Part shown: positions 1-10,742 of the stretch, one piece after another | How the letters are laid out: each line of letters begins with the position of its first letter | Numbering within the stretch: the stretch's first letter is position 1 | Origin: Thozetella sp. PMI_491 | Lineage: Eukaryota > Ascomycota > Sordariomycetes > Chaetosphaeriales > Chaetosphaeriaceae | Direction of reading: 5' to 3' | Assembly: GCA_021432635.1 (NCBI GenBank) | Contig: MU270032.1 | Coordinates: 124,001-188,000 of the forward strand | Length of the DNA stretch: 64,000 bases | The notes under the pieces: model-generated | What the model was told of the DNA's origin: nothing | Seen by the model: only the letters and a program-made list of their open reading frames with translations | Databases searched by the model: none | Translations under genes and position numbers: made by a program

Positions 1-633
1 TCCACTACTTTAAATTTATACTGGATGCACGCCATAGTTGCTCCTCATACACCATGTATTTGGCATAAGTGAGCACAGGTGGAAACCGAACTCCGGGAGT
101 AAGCGCGGATTGCTTGTACAACCTCGTACATAAAAGGCACTGGCGGTCGCCGCCTGCCGAGCCGTTGCTAGATACGAATTACTGGGACGGTTCGGATTTA
201 TTGCCGAAGGGAATCAAATCATTCCTCTTTATTAATTTTATTGAATGTACGAGGTAAGCCACTACGAGAATGGCTTGTATGGGGCTAGTGATGCTATATG
301 GAATCCGGCGCAAACTATATAAGACCGACAAGAGCCATGCCGAGGTGGAAATGAGAAGGCCTGTTTTAATACTCACTAACCGCCATCTTCCGCTTACACC
401 TTTAAAGAATGCAGTATATCATATTAAAAATTCAGCCTAACTAGATACCTAGCTAGATAGAAGTCGCAGCCAAAAGAGGAGGACAAAGAAAGGAAAGATA
501 AACAGAAAAAGAAAGACAACCTAGGTACGCTCGCGTACATTTTCCGTCCTACCCGGATATGCGCAGCTTAGAATATCCAGCACCCTGTGTCTGTTTCTGG
601 CTTCCAGTCTACAGCCTGGTCGTCCTCCAAGTC
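1..633. other. Left edge, no supported gene
   Basis: Only short unsupported reading frames are present. A 62-codon frame near 69-257 (plus) and a 65-codon frame near 179-376 (minus) overlap each other and match nothing I recognise. The stretch serves at least as the 3' flank of the transporter gene to its right. Confidence 0.5.
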
Positions 634-2380
634 TTACATATTTGATCCCTCTTCGGCTCGCTCTTCCTTGTTGGCGTTGTCCTTGGTGGTAGCCCTCCGC
701 CACTCCATACCGGCAGCCCCGAGAGCACACAAGCATGCCAAAATCAGCCCCATCCGGAATACCCGGACAACAGCCTCATTATATGCGACTAAAACCAATG
801 GGTACTGTTCGGCCGTTACCACATCCCGGAAACCCGTCGCACCCGCGTTGAGGATATCCTGAGAGTTCAGATCCGGAACTGTACGAGCGAGGTTTGTGAC
901 TAGTTCTGTGACGAACAGATTGTTTGCGGCAGAAACAAAAATTGTGCCGCCGAGGTTTTGCACAAACACCATGAGCGCCGTGCCGATAGCAACATCTTCT
1001 GGCCCCAAGACTGTTTGCGCCGCCGAAATGCCTTGCTGGTAGCCCAGGCCACCTCCAATGCCGTAGATAATCTGGTATCCAATCCATTTGCCCGTACTTG
1101 AGTTGACGTCGAGAGTCGTGAGGAGCCCGCCGCCGACCGAAGTAAGAGCCACAGAGACATAGATCAGAGGCACGTAGTAGCCTGTTATCGAGACGACAAC
1201 GCCTCCAAAAACGACGAATAGTGTCTGGGCGAGAAGGATAGGTAGCGTGTCAATGCCTGAATCGAAAGCCGTTTGACCACGGACTCCCTGGAACCAGATA
1301 GGGAGGAAGTAAACGAATACAAAAAAATGAGAACCGACGAGGAACATGTACAGCGAGCCGAATGCGATAGAGCGCTGCTTCATAACCCGGGGCGGGATAG
1401 TCACATTTGCACCACCGGTAAACTGAATGAAGATAAATGCCAAGAGAAGGACGCCAAATACCACAAAGAGCGCGATGATTCGACCATTGGAAAATTCGTA
1501 GGTGGATCCAAGCTGCAGCGCAAGGAGAAGACAGACGACCGATGCGAGAAGGCAGACCGATCCGAAAGGATCGAACCTAGCGATCCGGTGCCAAAGCGAG
1601 GTAGCAGTGTCGGAGGGCGCTCTCTCGCGGGGCGGAGTACGTAGAAAGATGAGTATCGCTACAATGGCGAGACCCCCGGCGGGAAGGTTGATGTAGAAAC
1701 ACCAACGCCAGGTGACATGCGAAGTAAAGGCTCCACCGATCAATGGACCTGCAATGGAGGCGATTCCGTACATGCCGACTACCATACCCGAGAAGCCAGC
1801 TCGTTTGTCTGGTCGAACGACATGGATGATTGCGATAAGCGCTGTAACCTCTATTAGTACCCTTGTGAAGACTAACGGGCAGCGGACGACGAAAAGAGCT
1901 GAACATACCGCCCGAGAACGTTCCCGCACCACCAAGACCTGCAACGGCGCGCGCGAAGATGAAGACCGGACTGCTCGGCGCGAGTGCACAAATCAAGGAG
2001 CCGATCTCGAAAATGACCATGGCGATGAGGAAGATGAGCTTGACATCGTAGAGTGTGTACAGTTTGCCATACAGCAACTGAAAGGAGCAGTTGGTGAGCA
2101 GGTAGGCAGAGATGTACCAGCCGACGTCGGGGAGAGAGTGGAAGTTGTCGGAAATGGCAGGGATCGCGGTCGACAAGATGGTAGTGTCCAAGGCGACAAG
2201 AAAGTTCGAGAGACAGAGGGCGATCATTATGGCGACGAGCCTGAAGCCACCCAGGTACTTGCCATCTTCCGGAGCAGGTGTGGCTCCATCGCCGGGGGCA
2301 CTGTCGCTGTTTTGGTAGGCCGAAGTCTCCTCCTTCGCTACGGAGGATGCTTCGGGGACGGATGGAGATTCCATATTCAT
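634..2380 (-). CDS. MFS drug:H+ antiporter, DHA2 (14-TM) type
   Basis: Plasma-membrane major facilitator expected to export small toxic compounds by proton antiport. Two exons, complement(join(634..1841,1909..2380)), give about 559 residues. The intron starts GTATGT, ends TTACAG and contains CTAAT; the phase closes correctly. A hydrophilic acidic N-terminus of about 60 residues precedes the first membrane segment. Visible family features are the VALDTTILSTAIP-like first helix, the GKLYTLYDVK loop, GLGGAGTFSG, and a motif-C-like stretch ending in GPLIGGAF followed by WRWCFYINLP. Around fourteen hydrophobic segments fit DHA2. The start is the ATG at 2380; a second ATG lies two codons later. It is divergently transcribed from the P450 at 2935, so coregulation is possible. 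The substrate cannot be read from the sequence. Confidence 0.9.
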
Positions 2381-2934
2381 GACTAAGAGGGGGCCGTCGA
2401 AGAGGATACTGCGCAAGCTTGGTGGCTGGCTTGTGGCTGGTTAATCACATCCAGGTAATCGCAAGACTGATGTACCGTGAAGGCGAACTAGTGATGTCGC
2501 GGGCGGGGGCCTTTTTGAGGCAAGCGCGGGAAGGATGCTCGCGTCCCTGCATGTTTTTTCCCTCTCCTGTCTCTCTTCGGTGTGGAAATTTGTAACATCG
2601 GGATCTGTGATCGAATCGGAAACGGCACCTTAAGCTCTCGGGACGTCGCATCGTCCAAGTACCGACTGGAGATCGGTAGTCGGGGCGCAGGAGACGGCCG
2701 GTATGCTGACTTTGCTATAGGGGGCTATTAGGGCACGTACCAGGCATGTAAGCACTAACGGAGGCGCTACTCGGTAAACGTCTGGGTGTTATCGAAATGT
2801 AAGCGCTTAAGCTGGGTTGTCATTCGTGCTTCGCATCATTCCTGTGCCATGGTATATTATCTCTCTTTGCGTGTGAAAAGGTATGCCAAGTTCGATTGAG
2901 TGGTGGTCATCTGCAACCACGATACCTCAAAATT
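2381..2934. promoter_or_regulatory. Shared intergenic region of divergent transporter and P450
   Basis: About 550 bases separate the start codons of the minus-strand transporter and the plus-strand P450. No long reading frame occupies it. That both promoters lie here is inferred from gene orientation; no specific operator was identified. Confidence 0.45.
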
Positions 2935-4909
2935 ATGGCTTTCACTTACGAACGAGTCGGCGTGCTCGACCAAATCGCCAACCGCTCGACGATATCGATA
3001 GCTGTTGTATTAGTAATACCCCCGAATAGACCTACACAGTCGCACTGACATGGCTAAGCTAACATGTGTGACAGCTCCTCTGCTGCTTCGTGACCGGCCG
3101 AACTGTCTATCTGCTTTACTTTCATCCCCTAAGCAAGTATCCTGGGCCTAAACTTTGGGCGATTACCCGCTGGGGTGTTTCGCGGGCCATCATAAGCGGC
3201 AAGTCCCACGACATTATCCTCGAGTTGCACAAGAATCACGGCCCAATTGTACGCGTCGCCCCAGATGAGCTCGCATTCCAGTCAATCTCTGCCTGGAATG
3301 ACATTGGCGGGCACCGCAAAATGGGCGAGGCGGAAATGATGAAAGAACCTGTGTTCAACGAGGCATTTAAAGATAATCTCCTTGGGGTGAGGAACCGGGC
3401 GGATCACGGGCGTATGCGTCGAATCCTATCGCGCGGGTTCTCCTCGGTAGCTTTGCAAAAGCAGGCACCTCTCATCCAACGCTATGTTGATCAGCTTATT
3501 TCTGAGCTTCATAAGCGGTGTGACGATGGCAAGAGGTTTATTAACATCGAGGCATGGTATAGCTTCGTAGCATTCGATATCATTGGTCAGTAATGGGTCT
3601 CTGGAGTCGCCCTGGTCACGCTTTATACGTTTATTAACAAACATGTCATTCTAGGTGATCTGACGTTTGGCGAATCCTTTGGTGGGTGGTTGCGTCTTTT
3701 TTTCCAGGTGTCTTGAAGTGACTATTCTAAGATACCGAGGCTAACTTGGTGATTATTGTAGGCTCGCTCGACAGCGGTGGGCATCATCCCTGGGCCTCTT
3801 TGATCTTTGATACGACAAGATTCGTCATCCTTGCCAATTGTTTGAAAAGGATTAACCGGCTACTTCTTCCACTACTGTTCTTTATCAGTAAGCATATCTT
3901 TAGTTCCGCTCGCCGATTGTGTTGCTCAGTAGGAAACTAGCTCCCAAGGGCCTCGGCAGGAGACTCCGAGAAAACCAACAGCTCACCGATGCCAAGATCG
4001 CTAAACGTCGCACTCTCGGCGCCAGCCGGCCAGACTTCATGTCTGCTATGCTCAGTCAGGATGAGAAAGGAGGCGTGCTTTCGGAGGAGGAGATCACATC
4101 AAACTGCACTGCCCTAATTCTCGGCGGAGCGGAGACGATTTCTACTGCACTGTCCGGCACAACTTACTACTTGTCGACGAACCCCCACACGATGGCCGCG
4201 GTCGTCGCAGAAGTTCGAGGAGCCTTTTCTCGAGAGGATGATATCACCTTGACCGGAACGGGCCAGCTCCGATATCTCAATGCTGTCATCACGGAGTCGT
4301 TGCGCATGTTCCCTCCTTTTGCTGGAGTTTCGCCGCGTCAGGTTCCTGCCGGCGGCGCGACAATCGCCGGGGAATTTATCCCTGCAAATGTATGTCTTCT
4401 CGTCATATCTCGGGGCTACTTGTGATTGACGGATGTGGCTAACTACTCTTTTTCCTGGATGAAGACGACGGTTGGTGCGTGAAAGCTGCCCGGGGGGAGG
4501 GCCTTGATTCCAACGTTTCTCTGGGGTTTCGGTTCGCTAACTATGGATTTCACCAGGTATCTGGCACTGGAGCATGACTAGAAGTCCGGAGTTCTTCTTG
4601 CATGCTGACAAATTCCACCCGGAGCGATGGCTAGACGATCCTCGTTTCCAGAATGACCAAAAGCTAGCTTCTCAACCATTCGCCGTTGGTCCGCGCAACT
4701 GCATTGGCATGAATCTAGCCTACGTTGAATTGCGACTGATTTTGGCGAAACTTGTATGGAACTTTGATGTGGAGCTTGACGGAAGCTGTTCGAATTGGGT
4801 GGATGACCTGGTAGAGTACTTTGGGTGGGAGAAAACTCCCCTTTTCGTCCGCCTAACTCCAAGGAAGTTTGAGCAAGAGATGGCCGAAACGGTCGACGGC
4901 GGTAACTAA
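2935..4909 (+). CDS. Cytochrome P450 monooxygenase (microsomal, CYP65/TRI11-like)
   Basis: Heme-thiolate monooxygenase, expected in the ER membrane with an N-terminal anchor. Seven-exon model join(2935..3012,3075..3585,3655..3681,3762..3876,3930..4389,4465..4474,4557..4909) gives 517 residues, the usual length. Landmarks are a hydrophobic N-terminus, the [11 protein letters not shown] proline hinge, the I-helix stretch [12 protein letters not shown], the K-helix ESLRMFPP and the heme loop [10 protein letters not shown] with the ligand Cys near residue 449. Exon 6 is only 10 nt (encodes TTV plus one base). The fourth intron needs a weak GTTCTT donor at 3877; using the stronger GTAAGC at 3888 breaks the frame, while the weak site gives [10 protein letters not shown], which aligns with the family. 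Substrate unknown. It faces the drug transporter across a shared promoter region. Confidence 0.88.
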
Positions 4910-5127
4910 ACTTGGAATTCGAAACCGCAGCGGTCCACTTAGGTTCAAGGGCTACGCGATTAAGTTCCTTATTGGATAGCTCGTTAAAGCGAGAACTAGG
5001 CCGCGCTGTGCATGGTATCTTCAAATGTACACGGCAGCTGGGTATCTAGCAGGAAAGAGAGAATAAAATGATGCGGCGTAATTCCTTCTCACCTTTGGTG
5101 CCGCAGGTTGGTTCTAGTCCTTGCCGT

Positions 5128-5513
5128 GACTGTGTTTAGCTCCGCCGCTATCCAACCATCTTCCGGCTCCCTACCTTTCCATATTCCCCCTTCTTCTCCA
5201 CACTGCACAAGTTAGCGCATGGGATCTCCTTGTTGTCTACTTCGTTGTAGACGGTGCCCCAGATGACAAATCGGCGCCTCTATTCTATGCTCCTGGGCGC
5301 GAGTACTTTGAGGTCGACCTTGAGGTTAAAGGCGGTGCGGATAGCGAGCGCGGACAGTATGCCAATGCAGCTGAGCGGCTGGAAAGGTACATGAAGCGCT
5401 CTAGGGTTGAGGTACTACACAACGCTCTCAAAAACAATTCGATTGATACGTTGTTTGCGGAAAAGGCCAAGGCCATAGAGTTCAAGGTGCTGTCCTCAAG
5501 ATGTGTGAAGTGA
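5128..5513 (+). pseudogene. Orphan coding-like fragment, unrecognised
   Basis: An open frame runs from after a stop near 5127 to the TGA at 5511-5513 with no in-frame ATG until late. The part from about 5220 reads like real protein (WDLLVVYFVVDG, then FYAPGREYFEVDLEV, then an alpha-helical charged tail with RLERYMKRSRVEVLHNALKNN). The composition is unlike a random frame, but I do not recognise the family. It may be the 3' exon of a gene whose start has been lost, or an exon of an unrecognised spliced gene. It sits between the P450 and the GH28 gene with no obvious relation to either. Confidence 0.3.
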
Positions 5514-5825
5514 TTGGGTAGAAATATATAAACATCTTTGAAGGATGATCTCCTCGATGAACTTAACTTTTAATATTCCTAACTCTGGGGATATATCTGG
5601 TATATCTGCACAGGCGGCTTCGTTACGGAGGATTCAACTGGGTGCGTCGTGGTCGCAGCCTCTTCCGTCGTCGGTATCGCGACACGTGCATGCTACATCA
5701 TCTAGGAATAGGGTCTAGGGCAAAACATATATGTATATTGGTTTGGCTTAAGCTGGATCCGGTCACACTAATAATGCCAAAGCCATTGTTACATGGCCGG
5801 CTAAGTTGTAAAAAGTACTACCTGC

Positions 5826-7792
5826 TCAGTTCGGCTCTACAGTTACATATCGTATGCTTCTGGTGCAACTAGGCTTAGAGCTCTCCGAAGAGATCGGAAG
5901 TCTGGACTGGGAGACGACTGAAGCCGTGTCAAGAATAGAAACCGGTGGTAACGAGCTAGTAACCAGCGTGGTCAACGGGACAGACGGCACGATTTGCGTG
6001 TCTTGTGCGGCGACCACGGCGACGAGCGACGAAGGGGAAATAGCAGAGCTAGAAGCAAGGGCTTTTGACACGAAATTGGGCGATAGGTTCGTAGAAACAG
6101 GGTGGGAAGACGGAGTAACTGTGGTGGATGGCGTAGCGGCGACCTCTGACTGAGCGCTCGTGTTGGCCACTGCATTGACCGCCACCCCGCTCGCGCTGTT
6201 GTAAGGGCTAATTGGGAGCATGCCGGGGAAGTAGGAGGCAGGCAACGTCGGGATAGCAATGGATACCGTGAGTCCGATCGAAGTGCTCAACTCATTGTCC
6301 ATGGACGCGTAGGTATAAGCCGTGCTGGCCAGGCCCGTGATCGTCTTGGTCGAGGTGAAGGAGGTCGTGGCGTCGGTACCGTCCAGGCAGGAGCCGGAGC
6401 CGTATGCATTCTTGCAGACGTGGTACACCTTGGAGTCGCCGTCCTCGGTCCACACGTTGAAGTCCTTGATTGTAATATCCTGGCAAGGAACCTTCTCCGG
6501 GCAAAACATCTTCACCGGCCCGCGCTGGGTTCCATCGCTGCAGGTGCCGTGCCAGCCGGTCGCGCTGATGTTGGTGTAAGCGATCCCATCTCCAGATGCT
6601 GCGGCTACCTGAGTCCAAGCACTGTCGAGGTCCAGCGTGTAGGCATTGCTGTGGCCGACAAAGTTGTCAAACACCACGTTGGAAACGGATCCGTTTCCGC
6701 CGTTGGACTTGATCATGTACATCTGGTTGGAGTGATGGGTGTAGACGTTTCGGTACAGAATGTTCGAAATGTCGGTGTTCGATCCGATAGAGCCCATGCC
6801 GCACCCTCCTGACAGATTGCAGTGGATCTGCTCGATGAGGAAATTGTGCGAGGGGTTCTTGACCGTGACGCATTCGTCCTTGTTGCTCACTTCAACATCG
6901 TGTATCCAAATGTTATCGCCCCAAACCTGCGAGGTACATCGTTAAAGTCTGCTTGGGCGCAGCAGTTTAAGCTGTGAATACTTACATCAATTCCATCAAG
7001 TCCACCACGGCTGCCTCCGCGAATGACCATGTTGTAGACTTCGGCGTTGGTGACAGTGTCTAGACTGAGGTGGAATTGAGGCGCTACGGGTGGTTAGAAA
7101 TGCGCACTCTTCTGGAGTTAGTTGTGAAGACCTACCGTCAACCAAAGTAATGTCGTGAATGGAAAAGTTGGAGCTTTGGTAAAAACGAAGAATGCGAGGT
7201 CCATAGGTGTTGTCCTTGTGGAACTCATACCCATAGCCCTGAATGGCGCCCTTCGAGTTTGCGCTGTAGAACTCGAAGTTCTGGACATTTCTCATGAAGA
7301 TCATGTTGCCTCCGGCTACAAGAAACAGTTTAGTGATTTTATGATGCCTTAAGCTGGAATCGCGAAAGGGATACTGCCAGGAAAAAGAAAACTATGCCAA
7401 AGCCCAAGTACTTACCAGTCCCAGTTCTATGGATTGTCCCTTCCAGGTTGAAGTTCATGTTCTTGGCATTCTTGACGCTAATCCAGGTGCTTAAACCAAA
7501 ATCTCCCTCTGGGATAAGGACTTTTGGGGATATTAGTTGAGTTATTGGGATGGGGAAGGTAGGCAGATGCCAGCTTACGTTCACCGCCAGACGCGCAGGC
7601 GGCCCAGGCACTTGTGATGGCCTGAGCATTGTCGAAAGTTTTGCTAGCCTGTCCCCCATAATCCAAAATGTTGCAAGTTTTGGTCGCCTTCCTCGTGCTG
7701 GTCGAAGAACTGGGGCCAACCGGACCAGTCAGTTGAGCGGTGGCTAGGAGTGCAAATTCAGCCACGGCTAGAAGACCAACGAAGGTAAGCAT
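5826..7792 (-). CDS. Rhamnogalacturonase, glycoside hydrolase family 28
   Basis: Secreted endo-hydrolase of the rhamnogalacturonan I backbone of pectin. Five exons, complement(join(5826..6926,6986..7083,7136..7315,7416..7520,7579..7792)), give 565 residues with all phases closing. A signal peptide ([20 protein letters not shown]) is followed by LTGPVGP and TCNILDYGG, as in Aspergillus RhgA-type enzymes. Core GH28 marks are [32 protein letters not shown] (catalytic acidic residues), [11 protein letters not shown] and YMIKSNGG. The last ~120 residues are a Ser/Thr/Val/Ala-rich low-complexity tail, probably O-glycosylated. This makes the protein clearly longer than the catalytic domain alone. 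It is transcribed in the same direction as the downstream-lying amino acid permease but separately. It suggests growth on plant cell walls. Confidence 0.93.
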
Positions 7793-8392
7793 GGTGACCG
7801 TCGGAAGAGACGAAGAAATAAACGAAGGTAGATAAAAGGGCAGCAGATCTGCTAAGTGAGAGTCGCTGCGAGTAAAGAACGGAAGAGCACATATGTGCAA
7901 GCAATAGGAAAAGAATGACTATTGCCGAGAGCAACCAAGAAGCCTGTAGCTAACAGGTTGAACCTAAGATCCGCGCATCGCGAAATGGACTGGACATAGC
8001 TAAGTAGTTCAACAAACTCGCTTTCCTTATCATTTGATGCCCCTGGCTCTAGAAGTGGCCCCATAACTAAGCAGGGAAGGTTCTGGAGTACTCAAATTTA
8101 AGGCTACTAAATGCTAAACAGCTAAACATCAATCCTGGTCGCTCATCGCAGAAACAAGAGCAGTGGTTGCAGGGTTCAGGTCGATCTGAAACACGCTTCC
8201 TCCACCAGCGCCTTGTGGACGCAATGCACGTGCTAGGCAAAAGCAGCAGATACGAACTATAGAATATTAGGATTGGGTGTATCCGAAACGTCATTACAGT
8301 GGTTTAAACATTGGGTTAGCAAGGTATATACTGCGGTCACGACCCTACGCTGTTCATGTCCACACTCGCCTAGACATCTGCCTCGCCTCGTA
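7793..8392. other. Intergenic, promoter side of the GH28 gene
   Basis: Six hundred bases lie between the GH28 start codon and the 3' end of the permease. Only short overlapping frames are present. The region should hold the GH28 promoter and the permease terminator; no motif was assigned. Confidence 0.4.
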
Positions 8393-9919
8393 TCACTCCA
8401 CCCTCCCACTGACAAGGTCCATGTTGCTAAGCTTGCACGGCTTAGTGCGATAAAGAATCTTGTGCCCAGCAAACAGCACAACGAATAGAATCAGGCTGGT
8501 ATATGCGGCAAAGAAATTGGCCGTCTTCCAGTCTATGAATACAGTAAATCCGTTCGTGAGTATGATCAGGACAATGAAGAACAAGCCGAAGCCCGCAAGG
8601 AAAGGCTGGAACGGGGCAATGTATGGCAGGCTGCTTCGCGGGATGCCCTGGGCGCGAAGACCTTGCATGAATCGGAGGTGGCACGCATTGATACACGCCC
8701 AAGTGATAAAGCCGGCGATGCCGCTGATGTTGAGCAGCCAGTTGAAGACTTCAGAGCCGCTGGAGGAGAGATTCATAAAGGCCAGGAGCCCACAGGCCGA
8801 TGTGATGCCGACCGCAACGTACGGAGTGCCATGCCTATTCGTCCAGGCAATGAAAGAAGGGGCATGTCGTTCGTTCGCGAGCGCGACCAGGATCCGACTT
8901 CCCGAATAAACATTAGCGTTTGCCGCGGACAAAACGGCGGTGAGCAGGACGCCGTTGATGATGCTTGGTAGCACATCGATGCCTGCAAGCTTCGTGGCGA
9001 TGACCAGAGGTGAGGCGGATGCGTCACTGCTGACATTCAGCAGGTCATCGTTGTCTGAAGGTACAAGTAGGCCGATGAAGAAGATAGTAGCCACGAATAA
9101 CGAAAATATGGACCAATATGTCCACCGGATGGCTGAGGGGACGCTTTTCCGGGGGTTTTGTGTCTCGCCGGCTCCCACTCCTACAAGTTCCGCTCCCTGG
9201 TAGCTGAAACCTGCCGTTATAAGCACTGCCCAGAAGCCGACGAATTTGCCCGTTGCGCCTTCGACCATGTACTCCACAAACGGGCCCGGCTGGTGCCAGT
9301 GGTGAAACCCGAGATAACCCTGCACGCCCACGCCGGCGTTAACACAGATGGCAAAGATGATGAAGCCAAGCACCGTGATGACCTTGATACTCGACAACCA
9401 CATCTCCAACTCGCCATACCACCGGACTGGGAGGAAGTTGACGGCGGTGAAGACGACCCAGAAGACCGCGATGAAGATGCCGATGCTCAGGGACGCGTTC
9501 CAGTACTGGATGATGATGCCGGCCGCGGTCAGCTCGAGCCCAAACGTGATGGCCCAGCTGAACCAGTAGATCCAGCCCATGGCAAAGCCCAGCGACGGGT
9601 CGACAAAGCGGGATGCATATGCCGTGAAGCAGCCTGGGATTGGGATAAAGGTGGCCATCTCGCCGAGGCTGCTCATCACAGAGAAGAGGATGGCGCCGAC
9701 AAAGATAAAGGCAAGGAGGCAGCCCACGGGGCCAGCAGTGGCGAGTGCTGTGCCACTGCCGAGGAAGAGGCCGGTCCCAATCGTGCCGCCGATGGCGATG
9801 AACTGTAGATGGCGGCCGTGCAGCTGCCTCTGGAGCTGAGGCGCATCTGCCTCCAAGTCATCTTTGGACTGGTGAGATTGCCTATCGTCCGTGATCGGTG
9901 TCGGTGCTTCCTTCTCCAT
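8393..9919 (-). CDS. Amino acid permease, yeast amino acid transporter (YAT) type
   Basis: Plasma-membrane proton symporter for amino acids, single exon, 508 residues. The start is the ATG at 9919 (MEKEAPTP); frames further upstream begin only with non-ATG codons. After an acidic cytoplasmic N-terminus come LQRQLHGRHLQFIAIGGTIG and TGLFLGSGTAL, the diagnostic first-helix motif of the family, then PGCFTAYASRFVDPSLGFA, GAELVGVGAGE and SGSRILVALA. About twelve membrane helices are apparent. The C-terminus is short and hydrophilic. The specific substrate cannot be told. The 5' region up to 10742 separates it from the NLR gene. Confidence 0.94.
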   Translation of the reverse strand: MEKEAPTPITDDRQSHQSKDDLEADAPQLQRQLHGRHLQFIAIGGTIGTGLFLGSGTALATAGPVGCLLAFIFVGAILFSVMSSLGEMATFIPIPGCFTAYASRFVDPSLGFAMGWIYWFSWAITFGLELTAAGIIIQYWNASLSIGIFIAVFWVVFTAVNFLPVRWYGELEMWLSSIKVITVLGFIIFAICVNAGVGVQGYLGFHHWHQPGPFVEYMVEGATGKFVGFWAVLITAGFSYQGAELVGVGAGETQNPRKSVPSAIRWTYWSIFSLFVATIFFIGLLVPSDNDDLLNVSSDASASPLVIATKLAGIDVLPSIINGVLLTAVLSAANANVYSGSRILVALANERHAPSFIAWTNRHGTPYVAVGITSACGLLAFMNLSSSGSEVFNWLLNISGIAGFITWACINACHLRFMQGLRAQGIPRSSLPYIAPFQPFLAGFGLFFIVLIILTNGFTVFIDWKTANFFAAYTSLILFVVLFAGHKILYRTKPCKLSNMDLVSGRVE

Positions 9920-10742
9920 CTTGGAAGAGTGTGTGAGGGCACCTGGACCTTTGAGGTACAATTCGTGCCGAATAATTCCCTCACAGCAGGTCCTTGGGTC
10001 TAAGGACCGCGCTTATACAGCGACTTGGCGTGCGTCTGAGAGGCTAGAGAGGAGAGTAAACCAAGAGATGTCGGGATCAGGGGCGGACGTGACTAGGAGC
10101 TGAAGACGACGTATATAGCTCTTGTGGTCTGTGGAAAGAGTCGGCATCTGATCTGTCACGTTGTTTTCCGGGCCGGCGGACAGGGTCGACGTGAAAACCT
10201 CGTCTTGCCCTAAGCCCGAGGGCTCCACGCCATTGGGATTGCATCCGGGCCCATGGCGAGTCAATGGCCGGGTAAGGGAACCAATGGCCAGCAGTGCATT
10301 CCTTACCGAACGGGGCCCAGAGAACAAAGAAAAAATTTGACTTAGTTGGAGTGGGCTCACTGAGTGGCAAGACGATCGAATTTTTTTTATGGGGTTGTCC
10401 GGGTGTAGCCGCGCTCCGCTTGCGAATGAGTCGTGAATTGAGACATTTGCCAATGAGGAAACGGCGGAAAAAAGCTTAAAAAAAAACAGAAGCGACGTTG
10501 CTTCCGCGTGTCTGCGTTCCGACTGCTGGCGGGATAATACCTGTCTCTGTTTTCAGACCAGTTGCCTCTCTTCGCCGCGTTGATAATGATGGACGCGTGG
10601 GAACCTCAACTACGAACCGTGAATTGCGGTCGCCGGCTTACTCCATGCCGCAGTAAACAACCTCAAACCTAACAGCCCTGAACACATACATATTCCCTCA
10701 GCCCATGAAAAGGCAATCAATTTCGCAGCAACCCGGGTTTAA
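9920..10742. other. Intergenic between permease start and NLR 3' end
   Basis: About 820 bases without a credible gene; frames on both strands are short and overlap. It contains the presumptive permease promoter and the NLR terminator. Short A-tracts occur near 10327-10333 and 10479-10489, and a T-tract near 10381-10388. Nothing else stands out. Confidence 0.4.

Noticed and set aside
69-257. 62-codon plus-strand frame at the left edge
   Set aside because: Overlaps an equal frame on the other strand; faint resemblance to bacterial DUF1629-type sequences is too weak to call.
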